From PALSA-693 sp963834725 (GTDB lineage: Bacteria; Actinomycetota; Acidimicrobiia; Acidimicrobiales; Palsa-688): a stretch of 64,000 bases of DNA. The stretch lies in the NCBI GenBank assembly GCA_963834725.1, contig CAWICN010000001.1, forward strand, positions 1,302,001 to 1,366,000. Reading direction: 5' to 3'. The translations under genes and the position numbers were made by a program. The notes under the pieces were generated by a model, which saw only the letters and a list, made by a program, of their open reading frames with translations, did not search any database and was not told where the DNA came from. Each line of letters starts with the position of its first letter. Positions within the stretch are counted from its first letter, which is position 1. Shown here piece after piece: positions 47,849 through 55,555 of this stretch.

Positions 47849-48438
47849 GGCCGGTGGCTTCCCGTTGCGGCGGCCTCCACCGGGTCCAGGCTCGCGGCCA
47901 TTGGGCGTGGATGGTGTGGTGGTGTCGCCGGCGGGTGGTGAGGCCCGGGCGAATCATGGGAGACCTGGGTCGCCATGGTGTCGGCCAGCCGGGCGACCAG
48001 CCGGGCCAGAGTGCGCTGGTCAGCGTCGCTCCATCCATCGAGCAGCTCACGCAGGGCGTCCTGCCGGGCCTGGCGCACCCGGCCGAGCAGGGCGCGACCA
48101 TCATCGGTCAAGCGGAGACGGCAGGCCCGCTGGTCGGCGGCGTCCGGGGTTCGCTCGACCAGGGAGGCCTGCACCAGGTCGCGGACCTGGCGACTGACCG
48201 CCGACAGGTCGATGCCGAGGATCTCGGCCAGCTCGGTCGGCCGGATGGGTTCGGTCTCGTCGATCCGAACGAGGGCGGCATAGACCGCTCTGTCCATGGT
48301 GACGCCGCCGACGGCCATCAGCCGCTTGCCGACCGCCGGGCGGGTGGCCTGGCGCAAGAACCGGGTCAGGGCGTACTCGACGGCCACGAGCGGTTCCAGG
48401 GCGGAATAGGGCCCGCTCCCGCCCTCAGACTTGGTCAT
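47845..48438 (-). CDS. MarR-family transcriptional regulator
   Basis: 197 residues. The winged helix is IRPTELAEILGIDLSAVSRQVRDLVQASLVERTPDAADQRACRLRLTDDGRALL, typical of MarR (the DxRA/DQRA wing motif is present). A His/Pro-rich tail follows (SPGPHHPPATPPHHPRP). It likely represses the MFS pump gene it overlaps, releasing DNA when a phenolic or drug ligand binds. ATG 48438. A good MarR-like palindrome lies 21-41 bp upstream. Confidence 0.93.
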   Translation of the reverse strand: MTKSEGGSGPYSALEPLVAVEYALTRFLRQATRPAVGKRLMAVGGVTMDRAVYAALVRIDETEPIRPTELAEILGIDLSAVSRQVRDLVQASLVERTPDAADQRACRLRLTDDGRALLGRVRQARQDALRELLDGWSDADQRTLARLVARLADTMATQVSHDSPGPHHPPATPPHHPRPMAASLDPVEAAATGSHRP

Positions 48439-48458
48439 TCTGCTTGTAGGCTCGCACA

Positions 48459-48479
48459 ACTTGCTTGCGCCAGTCAAGT
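48459..48479. promoter_or_regulatory. MarR-type operator candidate
   Basis: ACTTG and CAAGT form the outer halves of a 21-bp imperfect palindrome (on the minus strand ACTTGACT, GGCGC, AAGCAAGT), 21-41 bp upstream of the marR start. Spacing and TTG...CAA symmetry resemble known MarR sites, suggesting autoregulation of the marR-MFS operon. Confidence 0.55.
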
Positions 48480-48634
48480 AGTCGCGGTCAAGAAGTAAAG
48501 GGTCGGCGCCTGGTTGGCCGAGTCGGGTTCGGGCCCCATGACCCCGGAAGGTCGGGGACTCCACCCCTCCCGCATCCTGATCACCGGGTCCGCGACCGGG
48601 CTCGGCAAACCTGGGCCTGGGGAGCCAGCCTCTT

Positions 48635-49819
48635 CTAGGAATGCGAAGGCGGTCCGACCCCGCGATCGACGGCGGGCTCCGGCGGAAGGCCCAGGACCCG
48701 GTCGCCAATAATGTTGCGCTGTATCTGATCGGTGCCGCCGGCGACGGCCATGCCCGGGCTGGCAACGCAGGCCATCACCAGGCTCCGGCGCGTCGGTCGA
48801 CCGCCCATCGGCGCGTAGCCCTCCTCCAGCAGCGCGCCGGCGGGCCCCAGGAGGGCCGGCGCCCATTCCGCCAGGCGGCGGCCGGTCGTCGAGACCGCCA
48901 GCTTCCCGAGCGAAGCCTCCGCCCCGGACCGGCCCTGGGCGCGCAGTACGCCCGCTCGCATCTGCAGCAGCCGCACCACCTCGGCGTCGACCCAGTGACG
49001 CATCAGCTCCGAACGGAGGGCCCGGGCGGCGGGCGAGCTCTTGTCGGGGCGCGCCTGCCACGCCGCTGTGGCCACGGCGATGGGACCCTCACCCCGGGCG
49101 CGCCACCTTTGCACGTTCGAGCGTTCGTGCACGAGCGTGTGCTGCGACACCGACCACCCCTGGTTGACCTCACCGAGCCGTTCGGAATCGGGAATGGGCA
49201 CGTCGGTGAGGGCGACCTCGCTGTACGCGGGGCTCCCCGTCATCTGCCGCACCGGCCGCACCTCGATCCCCGGCGCGCCCATATCCAGGATGAACTGCGT
49301 CAGGCCGGCGTGCCTCGTGGCACCGGGATTGGTGCGGGCCAGCAGCATGGCCACATCGGCGCGTCCGCCGACTGCGCTACCCACCTTCAGTCCGTTGACA
49401 ATCCACTCGTCACCGTGGCGTTCGGCACGCGTCGACAGAGACGCCGGGTCCGATCCCGAACCGGGCTCGCTATAGAGCTGGCAGCCCATGAGCTCTGCGG
49501 TGAAAAAAGGTCGAAGATAGCGCTGCTTCTGCTCCTCGCTTCCATAAGCCAGGATGCTGGCCGCCCCCTGGCCGGCGGCGATGGCATTGGTAACCCGGCC
49601 ACTTGCGGGGGCGCCCGCTGCGGTCAGGCGCTCGTCGACCGCTTGCTGAACATCCAACGCTTGTCCCAGCCCGCCATAGCCGACGGGAAACCAGACATAC
49701 GCGAGGCCGGCATCGAACTGAGCTCGCAGGAAAGTGATGGGGTCGGTGGCCGCCGGCGGATATTCATCGAGCAGGCGATCGATGGCCTCGTCGACGAGGC
49801 TGCGGTCTGGCGTCTCCAT
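48635..49819 (-). CDS. Acyl-CoA dehydrogenase family protein
   Basis: 394 residues. YVWFPVGYGGLGQALDVQQAV, CQLYSEPGSGSDPASLSTRAE, WIVNGLKVGSAVGGRADVAMLLART and the C-terminal VAGGTDQIQRNIIGDRVLGLP are standard domain markers. Glu in LVHERSN is at the likely catalytic-base position. It oxidises an acyl-CoA, passing electrons to the EtfAB encoded nearby. Start ATG 49819 or GTG 49825. No partner dehydrogenase is adjacent, unlike the pair at 24.3-26.5 kb. Confidence 0.88.
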   Translation of the reverse strand: METPDRSLVDEAIDRLLDEYPPAATDPITFLRAQFDAGLAYVWFPVGYGGLGQALDVQQAVDERLTAAGAPASGRVTNAIAAGQGAASILAYGSEEQKQRYLRPFFTAELMGCQLYSEPGSGSDPASLSTRAERHGDEWIVNGLKVGSAVGGRADVAMLLARTNPGATRHAGLTQFILDMGAPGIEVRPVRQMTGSPAYSEVALTDVPIPDSERLGEVNQGWSVSQHTLVHERSNVQRWRARGEGPIAVATAAWQARPDKSSPAARALRSELMRHWVDAEVVRLLQMRAGVLRAQGRSGAEASLGKLAVSTTGRRLAEWAPALLGPAGALLEEGYAPMGGRPTRRSLVMACVASPGMAVAGGTDQIQRNIIGDRVLGLPPEPAVDRGVGPPSHS

Positions 49820-49865
49820 CGTCACCGAACCCTACACAGCAGTGGGTCTCCAGGTCAGCCCCGGA

Positions 49866-49942
49866 GGCCAGGACGGCGGGACGCCCGGAGGGCGGGACGC
49901 CAGGACGGCGGGACGCCAGGACGGCGGGACGCCAGGACGGCG
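49866..49942. repeat. 16-bp intergenic tandem repeat
   Basis: Five units of ACGCCAGGACGGCGGG (one diverged, one partial) in the divergent gap between the acyl-CoA dehydrogenase and the 144-residue unknown gene. The 16-bp unit would shift frame if it were in a gene. Confidence 0.9.
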
Positions 49943-49986
49943 GTTACGCCAGAGGCCGGCCGCACCCCGGCTGTTAGGATCGGCTC

Positions 49987-50421
49987 ATGGCTGACTCGTC
50001 CGATCACGATCACGACATCGCCATCAAGGGTGGCTCGATTTCGCTCAGTGATCTGGGCGCCCTGATGCCCGGCATGGCCGAGATCATGCCCCTCGTCGGA
50101 CAGCGGATTCACAAATGCTATTACGCGGGCAAGGCGGGCAACAAGGTGCTGGCCCGTTTTCAACTCTCAGAAGCGGTGAACCTTATGGAGAAGGGCGCCA
50201 TTCTCCGGCCGAAGTACGCCGAAAACATGGACAAGTTCATCGCCGAAAGCGTCGCGGCGGTGCGCGACAGCATCGAGGCCGAGGACTGGGCCGGGTTCGA
50301 GACGGCATTTGCGACGATGATCGATCAAGCCAACGCCAATCACGAGTTCTACGACAAATCGTTCTTGCGCTGGAAGATGCCCGATCAGCCGCCGCCCGAC
50401 CTGGATCTGACCGCCACTTAG
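49987..50421 (+). CDS. Unrecognised helical protein, 144 residues
   Basis: Begins MADSSDHDHDIAIKGGSISLSDLGALMPGMAE and is mostly helical: KVLARFQLSEAVNLMEKGAILRPKY, MDKFIAESVAAVRDSIEAEDWAGFETAF, then ANANHEFYDKSFLRWKMPDQPPPDLDL. The His-Asp N-terminus and single Cys (HKCYYAGKAGN) are notable, but no catalytic motif is visible and I cannot name the family. Codon use and GC look like the neighbours. It stands alone, followed by the second copy of the repeated palindrome. Confidence 0.75.
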   Translation: MADSSDHDHDIAIKGGSISLSDLGALMPGMAEIMPLVGQRIHKCYYAGKAGNKVLARFQLSEAVNLMEKGAILRPKYAENMDKFIAESVAAVRDSIEAEDWAGFETAFATMIDQANANHEFYDKSFLRWKMPDQPPPDLDLTAT

Positions 50422-50534
50422 GCACGACTGCACCGTTCGTGCTGGCCAGTCCCGGCGCTGTTGTTGGGGGCGGCGGGATTCCCCGGCCGTGGGGGCCCGG
50501 CGTGGGGCCTGGCCGCAGGGGCCCGGTCGCAGTG

Positions 50535-50581
50535 ATTTGTGCTATAAAAGTCGCGTATTACGCGACTTTTATAACACAAAT
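50535..50581. repeat. 47-bp AT-rich palindrome, copy 2
   Basis: The left arm ATTTGTGCTATAAAAGTCGC then GT (50535-50556) and the right arm (50560-50581) are inverted copies at 21 of 22 positions around ATT. The core matches the copy at 36308-36350. It too lies between convergent genes (50421 and 50647). Differences from copy 1 are compensated on both arms. Confidence 0.92.
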
Positions 50582-50646
50582 GATTCGAGCCCGGGCTCCG
50601 GTTGGCGACATCAGGGTCGAATGATTCGTGCAGCGGCTCCGGTCGG

Positions 50647-52434
50647 CTACGTCAGGGTGTACTGAGGCCCAGAGCCGCCTTCGGGCGGGGTGAGCCGGCC
50701 GCCTTTGGCGGAGATGGCGCCGCACTGGACGCAGTTCGAGGCGGCGATGTCAACGGTGGCCATGCCGTCGTCGTCAGCCGGGCCGGCGGTGTAGACCTGA
50801 GCGGGACAGAGGTGGACCCACAGCTCGGCCAGATCGGCGGGTACTCGTTGCATGAGCCGGATGTGGTTGGGCTGATCGTCGCGGGTCCTGTTGCCAGCGG
50901 CGTAGACCGAGGACAACTTGTCGAAGATGAGCCGGCCATCGGGCGTCGGGTAGGTGCGGTCCCGGTCGGTCCGGAGCACGGGCTGGTGAGTGTCGGCTTC
51001 GCTGACGAGTCTGCCGGCGGTGAGCCGTCCCCCTGAAACTGTCATCAGACCGGCCGCCGCTCCGCCCAGGAAGAAGCCACGGCCGAAGGCCTGGCGGACA
51101 TCGCGGGTCTGGTGGAGGTCGCGGCCGATAAAGCCGTTGCGCACAGCCCGGTCGTAGCCGGCCACCGCGGCCTTTTCGTCGTCGGGATTCCGCAAGGCCG
51201 CGAAGATGGCATCAGCGGCCAGGCGGCCCGACTCGATGGCGTAGTGGATGCCCTTGAGGGTGGGAACGTTGACCAGCCCGGCGCCGTCGCCGCAGAGCAA
51301 CAGGCCAGGGGCGTGCAGCCTTAGGGGCAGGGCGTGCCAGCCGCCGCTCGGGATGGTCTTGGCTCCCCACTCCAGACGCTCGCCTCCCTCGAGGAGCGGG
51401 CGGATGCTGGGATGGGTTTTCAGCTGCTGAAGAAGATCGTGGACCGACAGGGCGGCATCGCGGTAGTCCAGGCCGACCACCATGCCGATGGCCGCATGCT
51501 CGGCGCCCATCGGGTACAGGAACGAACCGCCGAACTCCCGATACCTGGCCTCCGCCCGCAGCGGCCATCCCATAGTGTGGATGACCTGGCCGAGCGGCCG
51601 GGGGACCCGCCACACCTCTTTGACACCAAGCTCCCAGGTTTGTGGCACCGGCGGCCGCAGCCCGAAGCGGTCCATGGCCACCCCGGTCAGGTGCCCCTGG
51701 GTGCCCTCGGCCAGAACCGTCATGCGAGCCACGATGTCGGTGCCAGGCTCGAAGTTGGCCAGCGGCTCCCCGGCCGGTCCGCGGCCCCTGGCCCCGCTGC
51801 GCACTCCGACCACCCGGCCGTCGTGGACCAGCAGGGTGTCCGCCGCAGTCTCGGCGAGCACCATGGCGCCCGCCGTTTCGGCCCGGGTGGCCATCCACCG
51901 GCCCAGCCGGGATAACGACACGATGAGATTGCCCTGGTTGCGCATGGGCGGCGGAGTCGGGATCGGAAGGGCATGCCGCGAGGTGAGGACGTAGATCCGC
52001 TCCCCCGGCACCGGCCCGAAGGTGGGCATCTCTTCCAGAGGAATGCGGCCGCCGAGCAGGGTCCGGAGCGACCTCGGGTTGAGCACGGCGCCGGACAGCA
52101 GATGGGAGCCGGTCTGCTGACCTTTTTCCAGCACGGCTACCGGCACCTGGCCCAGCCGGCCGGCCATGTGGGGGTCGTCGTCCAGCAGCCGGCCCAACCG
52201 GATGGCGCACGCCAGCCCGGCCGGCCCCGCCCCCACGATGGCCACCCCCACCTCGATCGGCTCTGTCACACGCCCGCCTGGCCCACCCCCGCCCGGCCCA
52301 CCCCCGCCCGGCCCACCCCCGCCTGGCCCACCCCCGCCCGGCCCACCCCCACCGGGCTCGGCCACGTACTGACCAGGATCGGCCACGAACCCGGCAGCAT
52401 CAAACGGCGGCGGGTAGTCCGCCGGGCGCACCAT
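50647..52434 (-). CDS. Electron-transfer-flavoprotein:quinone oxidoreductase
   Basis: 595 residues. FAD-binding GVAIVGAGPAGLACAIRLG starts near residue 63, after an N-terminal stretch with GGGGP repeats. GSHLLSGAVLNPRSL, VLAEGTQGHLTG, FLYPMGAEHAAIGMVVGLDY and GDGAGLVNVPTLKGIHYAIESG are typical of ETF-QO. The C-terminal iron-sulfur region reads LCPAQVY then NCVQCGAISAKGG; the usual fourth cysteine (CxxCxxC) is missing. It passes electrons from EtfAB to the membrane quinone. The start codon abuts the etfA stop (TAG-ATG). Confidence 0.92.
   Translation of the reverse strand: MVRPADYPPPFDAAGFVADPGQYVAEPGGGGPGGGGPGGGGPGGGGPGGGGPGGRVTEPIEVGVAIVGAGPAGLACAIRLGRLLDDDPHMAGRLGQVPVAVLEKGQQTGSHLLSGAVLNPRSLRTLLGGRIPLEEMPTFGPVPGERIYVLTSRHALPIPTPPPMRNQGNLIVSLSRLGRWMATRAETAGAMVLAETAADTLLVHDGRVVGVRSGARGRGPAGEPLANFEPGTDIVARMTVLAEGTQGHLTGVAMDRFGLRPPVPQTWELGVKEVWRVPRPLGQVIHTMGWPLRAEARYREFGGSFLYPMGAEHAAIGMVVGLDYRDAALSVHDLLQQLKTHPSIRPLLEGGERLEWGAKTIPSGGWHALPLRLHAPGLLLCGDGAGLVNVPTLKGIHYAIESGRLAADAIFAALRNPDDEKAAVAGYDRAVRNGFIGRDLHQTRDVRQAFGRGFFLGGAAAGLMTVSGGRLTAGRLVSEADTHQPVLRTDRDRTYPTPDGRLIFDKLSSVYAAGNRTRDDQPNHIRLMQRVPADLAELWVHLCPAQVYTAGPADDDGMATVDIAASNCVQCGAISAKGGRLTPPEGGSGPQYTLT
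52274..52355. repeat. 15-bp in-frame tandem repeat at the 5' end of the ETF-QO gene
   Basis: Five units of GCCCACCCCCGCCCG (52281-52355) plus a partial unit, nearly identical, encode GGGGP repeats between the start codon and the FAD-binding strand. Confidence 0.95.
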
Positions 52435-53544
52435 CTAGGCGCCTTTGCGCTGGCGCAATCGGGCCACCAGCTGCGGCACGATGGTGTGCACGTCGCCCAC
52501 CACGGCCAGATCGCTGAAGTCGAATATCGGGGCGGATGGATCCTTGTTGACCGCCACCACCAGTTTGGAACTCTGCATGCCCACCTTGTGCTGCACGGCC
52601 CCGGAAATGCCCAGTGCCACGTACAGTTTCGGCGCCACCGTCGTGCCGGTCTGGCCGATCTGGGCGGCCCGTGGGTACCAGCCCGCATACACAGCCGCCC
52701 GGGTGGCGCCGACGATGCCACCCAGCTCGCGGGCCAGTTCCTCGGCCAGCGCGAAATTCTCGGCACCCCCAAGCCCCATGCCGCCGGCCACGACAACCTC
52801 GGCATCCTCCAGCGACACCCCGTCCTCCTGGTCGGGGATCTGGCGGCTCGCCACCCTCGCCGCCAGCGAATAGGGCCGGAACTCGACCGCCACTTCCTCG
52901 ATCTCCGGTTTCTCGTCCCCCACCGGCAGCGGGTCAAACACGCCGGGCCGGAACAAACCCACTCGTCGCTCACCCCGCCAACCCACCTCGACCAGCGTCG
53001 AGTCCAGAAACGCCAAACGGTGAGCGGTCAGCTCACCATCCCGCTCGGCCATATCCACCAGGTCCCAGTTGAGGCCAGCCCCCAGCCGGGCCGCCAGGCC
53101 GGCCGCCACGTCGGCGGCCAGCACCGAGTTCGAGAACAGCACTGTGTCATAGCCGCCGTCGATCACGACCCTCTCGACCACATCGACGAGCGGCTGGGGC
53201 AGGGGCGGATGGAGCACCTCGGCCCGAGCCACATACACCTTGGCCGCCCCGAAACGGCCGGCTTCTTGGGCCAGGGCGTCGAGCCCGCGCCCGCCGGCCA
53301 ACACCGCCGCCACCGACCCCTCCGACAGGCCGGCCGCCTTGGTCAACACCCCCGCCGAACCCCGCAGCAGTCCGCCGCGAGCCTGCGCCGAAACCCCCCG
53401 CCCGCCGCCAGCGGCCTGCGCCGAAACCACCCGCCCGCCGCCAGCGGCCTGCCCCGAAACCCCCCGCCCGCCGCCGGCGGCCTGCGCCGAACCCCCCGGC
53501 ACGCCGCGAGCGGCGGCGTGCTCCAGGAAGACCAGGACCTTCAC
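52435..53544 (-). CDS. etfA: Electron transfer flavoprotein alpha subunit
   Basis: 369 residues. Strand 1 (KVLVFLEH) is followed not by the usual helix but by ~45 residues of QAAGGGRGVSAQ-type repeats, then TKAAGLSEGSVAAVLAGG resumes the fold. The C-terminal FAD domain is intact: AEVVVAGGMGLGGAENFALAEELARELGG, TRAAVYAGWYPRAAQIGQTGTTVAPKLYVALGISGAVQHKVGM, VAVNKDPSAPIFDFSDLAVVGD. It accepts electrons from acyl-CoA dehydrogenases. GTG 53544 overlaps the etfB stop (GTGA), and etfA is contiguous with the ETF-QO gene. Confidence 0.95.
   Translation of the reverse strand: MKVLVFLEHAAARGVPGGSAQAAGGGRGVSGQAAGGGRVVSAQAAGGGRGVSAQARGGLLRGSAGVLTKAAGLSEGSVAAVLAGGRGLDALAQEAGRFGAAKVYVARAEVLHPPLPQPLVDVVERVVIDGGYDTVLFSNSVLAADVAAGLAARLGAGLNWDLVDMAERDGELTAHRLAFLDSTLVEVGWRGERRVGLFRPGVFDPLPVGDEKPEIEEVAVEFRPYSLAARVASRQIPDQEDGVSLEDAEVVVAGGMGLGGAENFALAEELARELGGIVGATRAAVYAGWYPRAAQIGQTGTTVAPKLYVALGISGAVQHKVGMQSSKLVVAVNKDPSAPIFDFSDLAVVGDVHTIVPQLVARLRQRKGA
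53381..53512. repeat. 33-bp in-frame tandem repeat in etfA
   Basis: Four 33-bp units starting at 53381, 53414, 53447 and 53480, each beginning GCCTGCGCCGAAACC or a variant. They encode 11-residue QAAGGGRGVSA-like repeats within the N-terminal domain of EtfA. Confidence 0.9.
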
Positions 53545-54311
53545 GCCAGCTGCCGGTCGGCCAAAAACGCCACAATCACCTCGGCCGCCGCCGACTCATC
53601 CTCCACCCGGGTCGCCGGCGCCCGGGCCGGAGGCGCCCCCACCCCCTTCACCCAGGTGCCCGCCCCGGCCCGGCCCGCCGCCTCGCCGGCCACACCCAGC
53701 TCCGCCAGCGCCGGCGTAGCCAGCGGCTTGCGCTTCGCCGCCATCACTCCTTTCAAAGACGTGTAGCGCGGCTCGTTGATCGAATCACCCACCGACACCA
53801 GCGCCGGCAGAGGCGCCTCGATCACCTCATCACCGGACTCGGTTTGCCGGGTCACCCGTATCCCATCGCCGACTTCCAGCCTGGCCGCCTGCGACACAAA
53901 CGGCCATCCCAATAGATCCGCCACCGCAGCCACCAGCACCCCGCCCATCCCGTCCTCGCTCTGCTGTCCGAACAACACCAGATCGGGCTGCTCAGGACCC
54001 AGCACGGCCGCCAACACCCGTGCCGTGCCCAACAGATCCGACCCTTCCGCCGCCTCGTCACAAACCAGCACGGCGCGGTCCGCGCCCAACGCCAGCACCG
54101 TCCGCAACGACTCCGCCGCGGACGCCGGGCCCATGGATACCGCCACCACCTCGGTGGCACCGGCACGCTCCTTGAGCCGCACCGCCTCCTCCACTGCGTA
54201 CCGGTCGAAACGATTCAGCTCACCCGGACCGCCACGATCCAGGCTCCACCCGGGAGGATCAAGCCGCCAGCGACCACTCGGCACATGCTTGACACAGACC
54301 ACGATTCGCAT
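53541..54311 (-). CDS. etfB: Electron transfer flavoprotein beta subunit
   Basis: 256 residues. RIVVCVKHVPSGRW starts the fold, NRFDRYAVEEAVRLKE, VVAVSMGPASAAESLRTVLALGADRAVLV and DLVLFGQQSEDGMGGVLVAAVADLLGWP form the AMP-binding Etf domain, and PRYTSLKGVMAAKRKPL is the recognition-loop region. The frame is open far upstream, antisense to another gene, but ATG 54311 is where relatives begin. First gene of the etfB-etfA-ETF-QO operon. Confidence 0.95.
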   Translation of the reverse strand: MRIVVCVKHVPSGRWRLDPPGWSLDRGGPGELNRFDRYAVEEAVRLKERAGATEVVAVSMGPASAAESLRTVLALGADRAVLVCDEAAEGSDLLGTARVLAAVLGPEQPDLVLFGQQSEDGMGGVLVAAVADLLGWPFVSQAARLEVGDGIRVTRQTESGDEVIEAPLPALVSVGDSINEPRYTSLKGVMAAKRKPLATPALAELGVAGEAAGRAGAGTWVKGVGAPPARAPATRVEDESAAAEVIVAFLADRQLA

Positions 54312-54596
54312 CAGATCCGATCCCATCCTCATCTCTGACATGGCTGCGGCCCAACAGCCACCCCACCCAACCCTAACCTGGTCGCCGGGAGCCCGAGAAC
54401 TCCTGCCTTTGGGACTGCACCAGGCCAAACTTCGCCTGTCGGTCCGGACCTTGGCCTGGCCATACCCGATGTGAAGCGGGGCTGGTGCGGCAAGCGGGTG
54501 CTCCCTATAAGATTTCGCAACCGCGAGTCTCTCGGCCGCGCTGGGGGCGCGGCCAAATACCCAAATGCCCCCTGCACGCGACGAGGAGGTTGCACC
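54312..54596. promoter_or_regulatory. Divergent promoter region of the etf operon and an enoyl-CoA hydratase
   Basis: 285 bp without a gene. Its central part (54480-54530) is the least GC-rich portion and the likely promoter zone. No clear palindrome stands out. Confidence 0.4.
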
Positions 54597-55511
54597 GTGC
54601 CTGGAAAGTACATCGACTACGAAACCCTTGATGACGGCAAGATCGCCCGGATCACCCTCAATCGGGTCGAGGCCAGGAATGCCCAGAACCGGGGCTTGCT
54701 GGTAGAGCTCGGTGACGCCTTTCTGGAGGCGGAGGGCGACGACCAGGTCCGCGTCGTCATCCTGGCCGGCGCTGGTCCACTGTTCTCCTCCGGCCACGAT
54801 CTCGGCTCCAGGGACGCGGTCGCAGAGCGGACTCCCGGCCCGGACTTTCATCAGAGTTACGCCATGAGCGGCGGTAGCCGCAAGGGCGCCGAGGCCCGGA
54901 TGCTGCAGGAATGGCATTACTTCTTCCAGAACACGCTCCGCTGGCGCAACCTCCGCAAGGTCACCGTCGCCCAGGTCCAGGGCAGCGTCTACGCGGGGGG
55001 GCTGATGCTGATGTGGTGCTGTGACCTCATCGTGGCCGCCGACAACGCCGTCTTCGCCGACGTGGTCGGCACCCGGCTCGGGATGTGCGGCCTGGAGTAC
55101 TTCGCCCATCCGTGGGAGTTCGGGCCGCGCAAGGCCAAGGAACTTCTGCTGACAGGGGACTCGCTCGACGCCGAGGAGGCCCATCGCCTCGGAATGGTGT
55201 CGAAGGTCTTCCCGGTCGAAGATCTGCCCGAGCGCACGCTCGAGTTCGCCCGGCGGATCGCGGCGCTGCCGAGCATGACGTCGTTGCTGATCAAGGAATC
55301 GGTCAACCAGAGCGTGGACAACATGGGCTTCTACAACGCGCTGCAGGCCTGCTTTACCTTGCACGAGCTCAACCATTCGCACTGGGCCGAGGTCCACGAC
55401 AACAAGGCACCGGCCGCCCTGCCCGAAGACGGAGTACCCAACTGGCGTGAAGCGCCGCCGGTCGTCCCGGCGATCAAGGATCTGGTGAGGGCACCCGCCC
55501 CGGCCCGGTAA
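54597..55511 (+). CDS. Enoyl-CoA hydratase/isomerase
   Basis: 304 residues of the crotonase family. ARITLNRVEARNAQNRGLLVELG, VVILAGAGPLFSSGHDLGSRD (oxyanion hole), QVQGSVYAGGLMLMWCCDLIVAADNAVFADVVGTRLGMCG and ARRIAALPSMTSLLIKESVNQS are present. The Glu usual in hydratases (around the second active-site loop) is not obvious, so isomerase or another CoA reaction is possible. The GTG start at 54597 is preceded by GAGGAGG. Divergent from the etf operon, consistent with a shared role in beta-oxidation. Confidence 0.88.
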   Translation: MPGKYIDYETLDDGKIARITLNRVEARNAQNRGLLVELGDAFLEAEGDDQVRVVILAGAGPLFSSGHDLGSRDAVAERTPGPDFHQSYAMSGGSRKGAEARMLQEWHYFFQNTLRWRNLRKVTVAQVQGSVYAGGLMLMWCCDLIVAADNAVFADVVGTRLGMCGLEYFAHPWEFGPRKAKELLLTGDSLDAEEAHRLGMVSKVFPVEDLPERTLEFARRIAALPSMTSLLIKESVNQSVDNMGFYNALQACFTLHELNHSHWAEVHDNKAPAALPEDGVPNWREAPPVVPAIKDLVRAPAPAR

Positions 55512-55555
55512 CGCGTCCCTTCTTCACGGCTGTCGTTTACCAAGGAGCAATGTTC

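Noticed and set aside
46239..48104. A 621-codon frame on the minus strand
   Set aside because: It is an alternate frame of the MFS and marR genes; its translation is Arg/Pro/His-rich without motifs.
54312..55397. Extended N-terminal frame of etfB (618 codons in total)
   Set aside because: The extra part is antisense to the enoyl-CoA hydratase gene, and homologous EtfB proteins start at the ATG at 54311.
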